64,000 nucleotides of DNA, taken from positions 1-64,000 of the forward strand of contig NZ_WVID01000020.1 in NCBI RefSeq assembly GCF_010091925.1, read 5' to 3'. The notes beneath the pieces were generated by a model, which did not search any database, was not told where the DNA came from, and saw nothing but the letters and a program-made list of their open reading frames with translations. The position numbers and the translations under genes were made by a program. This DNA comes from Nostoc sp. B(2019) (GTDB lineage Bacteria > Cyanobacteriota > Cyanobacteriia > Cyanobacteriales > Nostocaceae). Each line of letters opens with the position of its first letter. Position 1 is the stretch's first letter. Shown one piece after another: positions 35,291 to 44,697 of this stretch.

Positions 35291-35338
35291 AAGCTTATCC
35301 CGCGACTCAAGTTAGTCAAAAAGACGTGGGATAAGCTT
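35291..35338 (+). terminator. Terminator-like hairpin after the ComFB-like gene
   Basis: Perfect 11-bp arms AAGCTTATCCC (35291-35301) and GGGATAAGCTT (35328-35338), followed by TTACTAGTTTTTT. Likely Rho-independent terminator, although the 26-base loop is long. Confidence 0.6.
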
Positions 35339-35418
35339 TACTAGTTTTTTATGCTCATCGAAATTTTTGGGTAGCAGCAGTCAGGCAGGGAACAGTTGAG
35401 TAGACATTTTCATGCAAA

Positions 35419-35455
35419 GCACAACCGCCCCAGCTAATCACTGGGGCGGTTGTGC
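35419..35455. other. Very stable hairpin, 15-bp perfect stem
   Basis: GCACAACCGCCCCAG, loop CTAATCA, CTGGGGCGGTTGTGC. No run of T follows on either strand (plus strand: GAGAGTTGTT), so a simple terminator is not well supported. It could be part of a small RNA or a repeat element. Confidence 0.7.
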
Positions 35456-36130
35456 GAGAGTTGTTATGCATCGGGAGTACACCAACAAGTGATGCTCCGT
35501 TTTCGATATAAAGAATTCAGTATGTATTCCTATTCAGCCACCTTATGGCGTATCAGGATATTTTACAAAATTGCGAACTGACAAGTCAGCGCTTGCGCTA
35601 TCGCAAAACCTGCGCGTTGGGGAATTACCCCCGATGCCATCGGTTTCTGAGGAACTAGCCAAGTCCGCATAGGCAAAGACTCTAGCCAAAAAGAAACTCC
35701 AGATACGATAAAGGCGTTCTGGAGTAGTCACAGGTTTCAAACATAAATCAATTTTTACCTATGCAATCATCCAATGTCGTTAGGGTATATACTCAAATGT
35801 CGGGGTGATGTATAATGACAAGCTGCTGCGCGTATACGCTTATATCACCTCAGCAAAAACAAGCTCGACAATTACCTGGCTGCTTTCTAAACTAAAGATT
35901 TTTGATTAGCGTAATATCATTCCCCAAACTAGATCTAATTACACACAATCAAGAGCCGCTATATTTTAGTAAAGATACACCCATAACAGTTGTGGGGATA
36001 AATCAATAGTTTTTGGTGTGCGATCGCAACTAAATCAAGTTTATAAAAAGAGCGCTCCTAGAGTTATTATTTTTAAATTACTCAGATACTAAATGTATCG
36101 ATTCACTAAATATCTTACTAAAGTAACTGC
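35456..36130. other. Intergenic region, 675 bases
   Basis: No convincing gene. A 65-codon minus-strand frame at 35543-35740 contains repeat-like DNA (GCGCTTGCGCTATCGCAAAACC) and is unlikely to be real. Near 35823-35845 lies a GC-rich CTGCTGCGCGTATACGC element. The end of the region should hold the promoter of the bestrophin gene. Confidence 0.4.
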
Positions 36131-37042
36131 ATGAAAGCCGAAAAACTGCAATGGTTACAAACAACCTTACAGCTTAAAGGTTCAGTGACAAGAGCCATTT
36201 ATAAACACGTTATCTGGTGTGGAATTTTTGGTTTTTTAATTTCTATATTACACCATTTTCGATTACCCGTATCTCAACCTATTTTAGGAAGTGTTATTCC
36301 TAGTATTGTTTTAGGTTTATTGCTAGTATTTCGCACAAATACTGCTTATGATCGGTTTTGGGAAGGCAGAAAATGCTGGGGTTCTATAGTAAATAACGTC
36401 CGAAATCTAGCACGTCAAATTTGGGTATCAGTTGATGAAATATCTCCAGAGGATAGAAAAAATAAAATCACAGCATTAAATTTGTTGGTAGCTTTTGCTG
36501 TCACAACTAAATTGCATTTGCGGGGTGAAACTGTAACTAGCGAGTTAGAAGAATTAATGCCATCTTCTATGTACGTCAAACTGAAGATTATGAATAATCC
36601 TCCCATAGAAGTTGCTTTTTGGATAGGAGATTTTTTACAACAGCAGTATAAGCGCAATTGCCTCAATAGCTACCAGTTAACATCTATGCAAGAATTATTA
36701 AATAATCTTGTGGATAACTTAGGTGCTTGTGAGCGGATTTTAAAAACACCCATGCCACTAGCTTATGCAATTCATCTTAAGCAACTGTTAATACTATACT
36801 GCTTTCTCTTACCATTTCAAATAGTGAATAGTCTTGGTTGGTGGACAGCTATAATTACTGCTTTAGTTGGTTTTACAGTGTTTGGTATTGAAGCGATCGG
36901 CTTGGAAATAGAAAATCCCTTTGGTTATGATGCCAACGACTTACCCCTAGATGCAATTTGCAACACAATGAAACGCAATATAGATGATTTAACTAGTTTG
37001 ACTCCTAGTGTTAAATCAGAACAAAGAAACTTTATAAGTTAG
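36131..37042 (+). CDS. Bestrophin family ion channel (UPF0187)
   Basis: Membrane protein of 303 residues in the bacterial bestrophin family, anion or cation channels of the inner or thylakoid membrane. Seen: two N-terminal hydrophobic segments (near 26-45 and 52-68), the family motif VFRTNTAYDRFWEGRKCWGSIVNNVRNLAR near 68-97, two C-terminal hydrophobic segments (near 218-256), and IGLEIENPFGYDANDLPLDAICNTM, the acidic calcium-clasp-like region. Ion and regulation cannot be told from sequence. Confidence 0.9.
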   Translation: MKAEKLQWLQTTLQLKGSVTRAIYKHVIWCGIFGFLISILHHFRLPVSQPILGSVIPSIVLGLLLVFRTNTAYDRFWEGRKCWGSIVNNVRNLARQIWVSVDEISPEDRKNKITALNLLVAFAVTTKLHLRGETVTSELEELMPSSMYVKLKIMNNPPIEVAFWIGDFLQQQYKRNCLNSYQLTSMQELLNNLVDNLGACERILKTPMPLAYAIHLKQLLILYCFLLPFQIVNSLGWWTAIITALVGFTVFGIEAIGLEIENPFGYDANDLPLDAICNTMKRNIDDLTSLTPSVKSEQRNFIS

Positions 37043-37077
37043 GTTATGAGTAATTATATATAGCTATTAGCCCTGGC

Positions 37078-37926
37078 TCATAATCGCCGAATACTAAGTT
37101 CTAAACCTTCGCATATACCTGTGAGAAAATCTAAATCTAAAGTAGCAATGGTATCACTAGGTTTGTGATAGTTTGGATTTCGCAAAAATGCTGTATCTGT
37201 CACCATAATTGCCGGATAACCTGCATCCCAAAATGGTGCATGATCGCTTAGCCTTGTCTGACGAACTATTAAACCTCTGTTCGATACTGGTAGCCATTGG
37301 CTAGGTATGCCAACTTTGCGGATACTGCGACTAATCCCAATTAAGTCACGAATCGTCCGCAAATTGCCAATTAAACTAATAAAATCGCCGCGATTTGGGT
37401 AAAAGCGTTCTAGAGGGGGTGGGTAACTTTGGGAGCCAGGGTTAGAATCACGATAGCCGAGCATTTCTAGGGAGATCATTAAGCGTAGCGGTTGTTTTTG
37501 TTGGCGCAACAAAGCTGCATAGTCAGCGCTACCCAGTAAACCGTATTCTTCCATATCGAAAGCAACCAGCCGCAAGGGATATTTTGCGGGTTCGGCGGCA
37601 AACTTATCTGCCAATTCCAGCAATACTGCGACACCTGTGGCATTATCATCGGCGCCTGGTGTTCCGGGTACAGCATCATAGTGAGCACCAATTAAAATTG
37701 GTGGCAAGTCTGGCTTTTGCTGTTCAGCCTGGGAAGGCAAATTTAAGATGAGATTTTTACAAGTTTTGCTCCCTACGAGAAAGGTGTGGATTTCCACACT
37801 TCCCCATCGTGCAAATTGCTGACGGATGTATTCTTGGACAAAAAAATGTCCAGCTGTCGCCATGTAGGGATCGCGTTCTCGCGCAATCTCAATCAGATGA
37901 GTTCGTAATCGCTCTTTTAAATTCAA
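37078..37926 (-). CDS. M28 family zinc aminopeptidase
   Basis: Metallopeptidase of 282 residues. Zinc ligands and catalytic residues are visible: IGAHYDAVPGTPGADDNATGVAVLLE (His and Asp ligands, catalytic Asp two residues after His), FDMEEYGLLGS (catalytic Glu-Glu), then a C-terminal His in NYHKPSDTIATLD. No signal peptide, so it may act in the cytosol. Convergent with the bestrophin gene. Confidence 0.9.
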   Translation of the reverse strand: MNLKERLRTHLIEIARERDPYMATAGHFFVQEYIRQQFARWGSVEIHTFLVGSKTCKNLILNLPSQAEQQKPDLPPILIGAHYDAVPGTPGADDNATGVAVLLELADKFAAEPAKYPLRLVAFDMEEYGLLGSADYAALLRQQKQPLRLMISLEMLGYRDSNPGSQSYPPPLERFYPNRGDFISLIGNLRTIRDLIGISRSIRKVGIPSQWLPVSNRGLIVRQTRLSDHAPFWDAGYPAIMVTDTAFLRNPNYHKPSDTIATLDLDFLTGICEGLELSIRRL

Positions 37927-38245
37927 ATGTTTAAAATAGTCCCAATATAATCTTTTTTAGACAGGGGGGAAACAGGGCATAGTGTTACTAGGGTTTATTT
38001 CCCAACTGTTTAGATATAGTGAATTAAATTCATTGGACTACAAGAGTTAATGCTGCTGAGGCACACCAACCATCGTCAATGTTATCCTAGTCTTGCAACT
38101 AGCTCATTAAACTTAAATTCTTTATATTCTGACCTTAATGATGATTATCATACCATTGAGGTGTTTTCATTCTGTAGCACAAAGCTAGAGATAGTCCCGC
38201 CCAATCATAATAAATTTATAAGACACGCTAGGAGAAGAGTAACGC

Positions 38246-40372
38246 ATGGGCAAGGTAGTCGGCATCGACTTGGGTACAACCAACTCAGTAGTCGCCGTAA
38301 TGGAGGGTGGCAAGCCGGTGGTGATTGCCAATGCAGAAGGAATGCGAACAACCCCCTCCGTAGTTGGCTTCAGCAAAGAAGGTGAAAGAGTAGTTGGGCA
38401 AATGGCACGGCGACAAACTGTCCTCAACCCACAAAATACCTTTTTCGCAGTTAAACGTTTCATTGGGCGGAAGTATAGCGAACTTAGTCCAGATTCAAAG
38501 CGTATACCCTACACCATTCGTAAGGACGAAGTAGGTAATATTAAAATTGCTTGTCCCCGTCTTAATAGAGAATTTGCCCCAGAAGAAATTTCGGCAATGG
38601 TGCTGAAGAAATTAGCAGACGATGCTAGTCGCTACTTGGGTGAACCAGTAACAGGGGCAGTAATTACAGTTCCAGCTTATTTTAACGATTCTCAGCGGCA
38701 GGCAACCCGCGATGCTGGCAGAATTGCCGGGTTAGAGGTGTTGCGGATTCTCAATGAGCCTACTGCTGCATCTTTGGCTTACGGATTGGATCGTGGTGAC
38801 ACGGAAACCATCTTAGTATTTGACTTGGGTGGTGGCACTTTTGACGTGTCAATTCTAGAAGTTGGTGATGGCATATTTGAAGTTAAAGCTACTAGTGGAG
38901 ATACTCAACTTGGTGGTAATGACTTTGACAAAAAAATCGTAGATTGGTTGGCAGAGCAATTTCTAGAAACCGAAGGAATAGATTTAAGACGCGAGAGACA
39001 ATCTTTACAACGTCTGATGGAAGCTGCGGAAAAAGCAAAAATCGAGCTTTCTTCTGTTAGCGTTACTGATATTAATTTACCTTTTATTGCTGCTGACCAG
39101 GAAGGCCCTAAACATCTAGAAACTCGCCTGACTCGTTCTCAGTTTGAGGGTTTGTGCGTTGACTTGGTAGGGAGATTGCGGACACCAGTTAAAAGGGCGT
39201 TGAAAGATGCTGGCATGTCACCCGCAGACATTGAAGAAGTCGTGCTAGTTGGCGGTTCCACACGGATGCCAATGGTAAAGCAGCTAGTACGGGACTTGAT
39301 TGGCACAGAACCCAATGAAAATGTCAACCCCGATGAAGTGGTGGGGGTGGGTGCAGCAATTCAAGCAGGCATTCTGGCAGGCGAACTCAAAGATGTGCTG
39401 CTTTTGGATGTTACGCCTCTGTCTTTGGGTTTAGAAACCATTGGCGGCGTGATGAAAAAACTTCTTCCTCGCAACACCACCATACCAGTACGCCGCTCTG
39501 ACATTTTTTCCACGTCTGAAAACAACCAAAATACTGTGGAAATCCACGTAGTTCAGGGTGAGCGGGAAATGGCAGCAAATAACAAGTCTTTAGGACGTTT
39601 TAAGCTGTATGGTGTTCCACCTGCTCCTAGAGGAGTCCCACAGATTCAGGTATCCTTTGATATCGATGCTAATGGCATTTTACAGGTAACAGCCCTGGAT
39701 AGAACCACTGGTAGAGAACAGAGTATCACCATTCAAGGGGCTTCCACTTTGAACGAGTCGGAAGTGAATCGAATGATTCAAGATGCCCAAAAATATGCTG
39801 AAGTTGACCGAGAACGCAAAGAAAGGATAGAAAAGCGTACTCGTTCTGAGGGTTTAATTTTTCAAGCAGAACGGCAACTCAGAGAAGTAGCGCTAGAATT
39901 TGGGATGCAGTTTGCCCGCAACCGCCGCCAACGAATTGATAGTATTTGCCAAGAACTACGAGAGAGTCTGAAGCAAAATGACGATCGCGGTATTGACCAA
40001 GCTTACGCCGACCTGCAAGATGCTCTGTATGAGCTAAATCGGGAAGTTCGTCAGTATTATGCTGAGGACGAAGAAGACGACTTGCTTGGTACTATCCGTG
40101 ACATCTTTACTGGTGGCGATAAAGAACGGGAACGCGAATCTCCCAGAGACACATACCAAGAACGCGATTCTTATGGGAGGGACTACAACAACCGAGATTA
40201 TAACAGCCGGGATTACAACAGCCGGGATTACAACAACCGGGATTATAACAACCGGGACTATAACAACCGGGACTATAACAAAGACAGTCGTTCCTCCTCC
40301 TATGACAACCGTTCTTCTCGCAAATCTCGTCCAAGCTACCAGGACAACTGGGATGATGACGATGATTGGTAA
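38246..40372 (+). CDS. dnaK: Hsp70 chaperone DnaK with repetitive acidic tail
   Basis: ATP-driven chaperone. The nucleotide-binding domain is complete ([13 protein letters not shown] at 5-17, [11 protein letters not shown] near 193, [10 protein letters not shown] near 332), followed by the substrate domain ([19 protein letters not shown]) and the lid. The last 65 residues replace the EEVD-like end with seven RDYNN-type repeats and a DDDDDW terminus. Length 708 fits the longer cyanobacterial paralogues (DnaK1/DnaK3 class) rather than the 630-residue DnaK2; which one is not certain. The dnaJ-like gene follows after 306 bases. No CIRCE element seen upstream. Confidence 0.95.
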   Translation: MGKVVGIDLGTTNSVVAVMEGGKPVVIANAEGMRTTPSVVGFSKEGERVVGQMARRQTVLNPQNTFFAVKRFIGRKYSELSPDSKRIPYTIRKDEVGNIKIACPRLNREFAPEEISAMVLKKLADDASRYLGEPVTGAVITVPAYFNDSQRQATRDAGRIAGLEVLRILNEPTAASLAYGLDRGDTETILVFDLGGGTFDVSILEVGDGIFEVKATSGDTQLGGNDFDKKIVDWLAEQFLETEGIDLRRERQSLQRLMEAAEKAKIELSSVSVTDINLPFIAADQEGPKHLETRLTRSQFEGLCVDLVGRLRTPVKRALKDAGMSPADIEEVVLVGGSTRMPMVKQLVRDLIGTEPNENVNPDEVVGVGAAIQAGILAGELKDVLLLDVTPLSLGLETIGGVMKKLLPRNTTIPVRRSDIFSTSENNQNTVEIHVVQGEREMAANNKSLGRFKLYGVPPAPRGVPQIQVSFDIDANGILQVTALDRTTGREQSITIQGASTLNESEVNRMIQDAQKYAEVDRERKERIEKRTRSEGLIFQAERQLREVALEFGMQFARNRRQRIDSICQELRESLKQNDDRGIDQAYADLQDALYELNREVRQYYAEDEEDDLLGTIRDIFTGGDKERERESPRDTYQERDSYGRDYNNRDYNSRDYNSRDYNNRDYNNRDYNNRDYNKDSRSSSYDNRSSRKSRPSYQDNWDDDDDW
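40178..40282. repeat. 15-bp in-frame tandem repeat in the dnaK tail
   Basis: Seven 15-bp units encoding [35 protein letters not shown]. The unit length keeps the frame when copy number changes. The product is a charged, aromatic-rich, probably disordered tail. Confidence 0.95.
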
Positions 40373-40678
40373 CAGTACTTATGAATGGGCGGTTAATAAA
40401 TCCCGCCCAGACCCCAACGCACAGGTTTGGTAATCCGAAAAAAATAATCAAATTGATTCGGAAATAGGACTTGGTAATCAGTAAAAGAGTTAATAATTAA
40501 GTTTTTTAAGTTATGGCTCATTATCAAAATCCCTAAATTTCTGTTCGTCATAAAGCCCTTTAGACACACAGATTCGCCTAACACGTAGCGTCAACCACAG
40601 GAGAGAACAAGCCATTATCAAAAGTCAGGCAAGAGACTTTTCTTAAAATCTAAATTCTTAAAGTTAAATAACTGAACT

Positions 40679-41686
40679 ATGCAAAATTTGCAGAATTTCC
40701 GCGATTATTACGAGATTTTGGGAGTATCTAAAGACGCCTCCAATGAGGAAATTAAAAAAGTTTATCGGCGGTTAGCACGACAGTATCATCCTGACCTAAA
40801 TCCAGGAAATAAAGAAGCAGAGGAAAAATTTAAGGTTGTCGGTCAGGCCTATGAAGTTCTTTCTGACCCAGGACGACGGGCGCAGTACGACCAGTTTAGC
40901 CGCTACTGGAAGCAACAAGGCTTTGCTGGCAAACAAACGACGCCACGAAGCAAAGGAGGCTGGGGGGTAGATAATCGTGCTAATGGTCGCACCAGCACTC
41001 AAGAGGTAGATCCTGGACAGTTTTCCAACTTTGAGGATTTTATTAATCAAGTCATTGGTGTGGGTGGTCGTAAAGCAAGTAAAAACGGGACAAATACTGC
41101 TAGCAGCACCAAAGAAGATCCGTTTCGTTCCACCAATACAAAAGTTCAATATACAGTCAGCTCCCGCCCCACCCGTCGTGATATCGAAGCCAGATTGACC
41201 TTACCACTGGAAAAAGCTTATCAAGGTGGTAGTGAACGCATTCGCTTGGAAGATGGGCGATCGCTAGAAGTTAATATGCCTCCAGCAATGGTAACAGGTC
41301 AAACTATCCGTCTGCGGAACCAAGGTATTGGCGGCGGCGACCTATACTTAAAAATTACCGTTGAACCGCATCCATTGTTTAAGCTAGAAGGCTCTAATAT
41401 ATTTTGTCAAGTACCAGTTACTCCCACTGAAGCAGTCTTAGGCGGGCAAGTAGAAGCCCCCACTCTTGACGGCCCAGTAAAAATGACAATTCCCCCAGCA
41501 GTTAGGTCTGGTCAAAGATTTCGTCTAGCGAATAAAGGCTATCCCAGCGAAAACGGTAAACGTGGCGATCAATTAGTAGAGATTCAAATAGTGACGCCGA
41601 AGAATATTAGTACCGAAGAACGGGAACTTTACGAAAAATTGCGGCAAATTGAAACCTTTAAACCCCGTGCTGATTTGTTGGCTTAA
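40679..41686 (+). CDS. DnaJ/CbpA-type co-chaperone
   Basis: J-domain protein of 335 residues that would stimulate the upstream DnaK. The J domain (about 8-72) has the essential HPD in [11 protein letters not shown] Gly/Ser-rich linker follows and then the two C-terminal substrate-binding domains ([19 protein letters not shown]...). There is no Cys-rich zinc finger, so it is class B (CbpA-like). The dnaK-dnaJ arrangement suggests a dedicated pair. Confidence 0.93.
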   Translation: MQNLQNFRDYYEILGVSKDASNEEIKKVYRRLARQYHPDLNPGNKEAEEKFKVVGQAYEVLSDPGRRAQYDQFSRYWKQQGFAGKQTTPRSKGGWGVDNRANGRTSTQEVDPGQFSNFEDFINQVIGVGGRKASKNGTNTASSTKEDPFRSTNTKVQYTVSSRPTRRDIEARLTLPLEKAYQGGSERIRLEDGRSLEVNMPPAMVTGQTIRLRNQGIGGGDLYLKITVEPHPLFKLEGSNIFCQVPVTPTEAVLGGQVEAPTLDGPVKMTIPPAVRSGQRFRLANKGYPSENGKRGDQLVEIQIVTPKNISTEERELYEKLRQIETFKPRADLLA

Positions 41687-41773
41687 GGATTATATCAACT
41701 TGAATTAGACATAGGGGACTCGCGTGCTGTGGACTTGAGAGGTTTACAATGATAGAAAAAGCGCGATCGCAAG

Positions 41774-42328
41774 GTGACTCAAACAGCCGTGAATCACAAT
41801 GGGGCAATGCCACAACGCAGCGAAACCACTTATTACTCCCTGCTAGGACTGCATCCCTCGGCATCAGTAATCGATATTCGTCGTGCTTATCGAGAACTGA
41901 GCAAACGCTATCACCCTGATACTACAGAGTTGGCTACTGCTGTTGCTACTGCTAAATTTCAGCAAATCAACGAAGCCTACGCCACCCTTAGCAGCCCAGA
42001 ACGTCGGTTAAGTTACGATTTAAAAATTGGCTATTCCCGCTTTGGGGTTATTCAACCACCCCCCAATTTGAACCATGCCGTTTCCCGTTCCCACGACTGG
42101 TCTAAATCAGCTTACCTCGATGCCAGCGATCGCCCCCTCTCCTCTGGCGAAGTATTTGTTTTGTTTATTTTAGTATTGACCTTTGTGGGTTGTCTGCTGC
42201 TAGCGATCGCCATTGGTTTAACTCGCGGTGATGCTGCCTTTCAAACGCAACTGCTGCAACCACCTCCATTACAACAGCAGATTACTAACTTTTCGCCACC
42301 TACTACCCCAAGCGAAATTAAATATTAA
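41774..42328 (+). CDS. Membrane-anchored J-domain protein
   Basis: J domain at about residues 18-85 with HPD (KRYHPDTTE), then a linker, then one hydrophobic segment near 128-150 (VFVLFILVLTFVGCLLLAIAIGL) and a Pro/Gln-rich tail. It probably recruits Hsp70 to a membrane. The frame starts with GTG at 41774; an ATG at 41807 is an alternative that still includes the J domain. Lies between the dnaJ-like gene and a DUF3143 gene. Confidence 0.88.
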   Translation: MTQTAVNHNGAMPQRSETTYYSLLGLHPSASVIDIRRAYRELSKRYHPDTTELATAVATAKFQQINEAYATLSSPERRLSYDLKIGYSRFGVIQPPPNLNHAVSRSHDWSKSAYLDASDRPLSSGEVFVLFILVLTFVGCLLLAIAIGLTRGDAAFQTQLLQPPPLQQQITNFSPPTTPSEIKY

Positions 42329-42379
42329 AATTAAAAAATATTTTTGTTGATTATTTCTAAGTAGAATTCTGTATTGCTT

Positions 42380-42652
42380 ATGTCTTTTCTTCCCTCTGAC
42401 ACTCCTTTATATAACCATTCTTTGCCGCAAATTGAGCAATGGCTCAAAAACCAAGGCTGTCAACAAGATGAAACACAGCGGCATTGCTGGCACTTGCAGC
42501 GTCCCAGTTGGCAAGCTGAACTCTGGCTCGACATTGAGCAAATTATTGTGCGATATACCCAATCTGGAGAAGATGGGCAAGATATCCAACGCTCGTTCAA
42601 GTATTCTCTCAGTCGAGAAGACATAGAACAAGCCGTTTTTTCTGGGCCGTAA
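42380..42652 (+). CDS. DUF3143 family cyanobacterial protein
   Basis: Small protein (90 residues from MSFLPSDTPLYNHSLP; an ATG two codons upstream is possible). The pattern PLYNHSLPQIEQWLKNQGCQQD...CWHLQRPSWQAELWLDIEQIIVRY and the ending KYSLSREDIEQAVFSGP match DUF3143, found in cyanobacteria and of unknown function. It is often near J-domain protein genes, as here. Confidence 0.85.
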   Translation: MSFLPSDTPLYNHSLPQIEQWLKNQGCQQDETQRHCWHLQRPSWQAELWLDIEQIIVRYTQSGEDGQDIQRSFKYSLSREDIEQAVFSGP

Positions 42653-42755
42653 AGGAGTGCTGAGTAATGAGTCCTGAGTTAAAAAATGAAGAGTAAAGAG
42701 TAAAAAACACCTTTTTTCTCCTTTTCTTAATCAGCACTCAGCACTCATAACTATT

Positions 42756-43505
42756 TCAGACTTTCCCAAACCGCCGCTCTCGTCGTTGGTAGGCACACAA
42801 AGCGCGGTGAAACTCAGTACGGTCGAAATCTGGCCAGAGAGTTTCTGTTATGTACATTTCTCCATAAGCCATTTGCCAAAGAAGAAAATTTGAGAGGCGC
42901 ATTTCTCCACTAGTACGGATCAGCAAATCTGGGTCAGCTATTCCTGCTGTGTAGAGATGGCTTTCAAACACTTGTTCATTAATTTCATGAGGTTGTAGCA
43001 AACCTTGTTGGACTTTCTCAGCGATCGCTCGGCAAGCTTGGATAATCTCTTGGCGTCCGCCATAATTAGTTGCGACTGTAAAGCGGATACCAGGATTATT
43101 TCTAGTTTCTTCCATTGAACGAGAAATTTCACGTTGGAGCGATCGCGGTAGGGCCTGCAAATTTCCGACAAACTGAATTTGAACGTTCTCCTCTACCATT
43201 TCTCGCAGTTCTTGGCGCAAAACTCTTTGGAACAGAGTCATCAAAAAATCTACCTCTTCTTGAGGTCTTTTCCAGTTCTCTGTCGAAAAAGCATAAGCTG
43301 TCAGCGCTTGAATTCCCCAATCTTTACAACAACGGAGCAAATCCTTAAGAGCATCTACACCAGCTTTATGCCCCATAATTCGAGGTAGACCTTGACGTTT
43401 AGCCCATCGACCATTGCCATCCATAATTACCGCAACGTGCTTGGGTAGCAGTTCTCGTTTCAAGTCAATGGGCAAATCTTGCAATTTAGTTTCTTGTACT
43501 GTCAT
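42756..43505 (-). CDS. uppS: Isoprenyl transferase (undecaprenyl diphosphate synthase)
   Basis: Cis-prenyltransferase that makes the C55 carrier lipid for peptidoglycan and polysaccharide. Family motifs are clear: [20 protein letters not shown] near 23-42 (catalytic Asp), [13 protein letters not shown] near 69-81, and [24 protein letters not shown] near 198-221. Full length at 249. It overlaps cdaA by 4 bases and is co-transcribed with it, linking wall precursor synthesis and c-di-AMP signalling. Confidence 0.95.
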   Translation of the reverse strand: MTVQETKLQDLPIDLKRELLPKHVAVIMDGNGRWAKRQGLPRIMGHKAGVDALKDLLRCCKDWGIQALTAYAFSTENWKRPQEEVDFLMTLFQRVLRQELREMVEENVQIQFVGNLQALPRSLQREISRSMEETRNNPGIRFTVATNYGGRQEIIQACRAIAEKVQQGLLQPHEINEQVFESHLYTAGIADPDLLIRTSGEMRLSNFLLWQMAYGEMYITETLWPDFDRTEFHRALCAYQRRERRFGKV

Positions 43506-44425
43506 TTTTTATCTCGAGAAGCGGTCGATGGTAATCCGAGTAAACGTGAAACCAGTGCTAGTGCCTTGCCACCTATCTGACGAGCCAAACTTAACAGACC
43601 CGGAGCGACAGCTTCCCGATCCACCGTTGGAGACAATTGAGCATCTAATGACTCTTTCAGCTTCCTAATCGTCAGCGGTCTATTTAGGGTTCCTCGTTCC
43701 GCTAAGGAAATAGAACCCGTCTCTTCTGATACAACGACACAAATGCAATTTTCGACCCGCTCAGTAATTCCCATCGCCGCCCGGTGGCGTGTTCCCAACT
43801 GGCGCGAGGCTGTGCGTCCCGAAAGTGGTAAAATTATACCCGATGACACAATCCGTGAACCACGGATCAATGTTGCTCCATCGTGTAACAAAGTTTTCGG
43901 TTGAAAGATTGTCTGTATCAGTTCCTTAGAAACTTCTGCATTTAGCTTTACTCCAGGCACAGAAAAATCTCGCTCATCAATTGGGCCTGTGGTTTCCAAA
44001 ATTAATAAAGCTCCAATGCGGTTTTTTGACAATTCTTTCACAGCCTCGACTATTTCATCAATTACACTATCAGACTTGGGGATTGCCAGACTTGAAGGTT
44101 GAAATAACTGGCGGAATTCGCCACGTCCCAATTGTTCTAAAAATCTACGAAACTCTGACTGTAAAGCAACTGCCATCGCTACAGCACAACCAATTACCAA
44201 CTTTTCTAATACAAAACTCAGCAAAGGTAGACCCAATCTGCCACTTAGTGCTGAGGCTAGCATTAAGATAATGAACCCCCGCACCATCCACAGTGTCCGA
44301 CGCTCACTAATAATAACTAGTATCATGTATGTCAGCGCCAGAACTAACATAATATCCAGAGTCCCAAGCAGCAAGGACTGTGACCATCCTAGGTTTATCA
44401 GCCATTGCTTCCACCAATCTCTCAT
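43502..44425 (-). CDS. cdaA: Diadenylate cyclase CdaA
   Basis: Makes the second messenger c-di-AMP from two ATP. Three N-terminal membrane segments (about 14-85) precede the DisA_N/DAC domain, with the catalytic DGA in LLHDGATLI and RHR in GTRHRAAMG. The C-terminal 70 residues are variable. Length 307 is usual. In operon with uppS. c-di-AMP commonly controls potassium and osmotic balance. Confidence 0.95.
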   Translation of the reverse strand: MRDWWKQWLINLGWSQSLLLGTLDIMLVLALTYMILVIISERRTLWMVRGFIILMLASALSGRLGLPLLSFVLEKLVIGCAVAMAVALQSEFRRFLEQLGRGEFRQLFQPSSLAIPKSDSVIDEIVEAVKELSKNRIGALLILETTGPIDERDFSVPGVKLNAEVSKELIQTIFQPKTLLHDGATLIRGSRIVSSGIILPLSGRTASRQLGTRHRAAMGITERVENCICVVVSEETGSISLAERGTLNRPLTIRKLKESLDAQLSPTVDREAVAPGLLSLARQIGGKALALVSRLLGLPSTASRDKK

Positions 44426-44461
44426 GACATCTGGATTACACTTGTGCCTCTAATTACAGTT

Positions 44462-44680
44462 AGTCATTAGTCATCAGTCATCAGTCATTAGTCATTTTTT
44501 ATTAGTTCCTGGCTAATGAACGCCACTTGCTTTAACTACGGGAACTCTGATCGCCCTACAGCCCTTCTCCTAAAGGAGACGCTACGCGTAGCTTGGCTTT
44601 TGCGTAGGGGTACGGGCATCCTGCGGCGGGTGTCTCCCCAACTCTTGGAGACGCTACGCAAAGGGAGAAGTTCTAATCTC
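44462..44680. repeat. Heptamer run and palindromic intergenic repeats
   Basis: At 44462-44496 the heptamer AGTCATT/AGTCATC repeats five times. At about 44570-44675 there are CTACGCGTAGC and GGAGACGCTACGC elements facing each other. Both are typical dispersed repeats of Nostoc-type genomes. They fill the space between cdaA and lysA. Confidence 0.75.
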
Positions 44681-44697
44681 CCTTCAAAGACAAATGA

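Noticed and set aside
35543-35740. 65-codon minus-strand frame in the long intergenic gap
   Set aside because: Composition follows repeat-like DNA (GCGCTTGCGCTATCGC), with no ribosome site and no family resemblance.
38000-38245. CIRCE element upstream of dnaK
   Set aside because: No TTAGCACTC-N9-GAGTGCTAA or close variant present.
40387-40408. GGGCGG...CCGCCC hairpin after dnaK as terminator
   Set aside because: Stem of only 6 bp and no T run follows; too weak to list as a feature.
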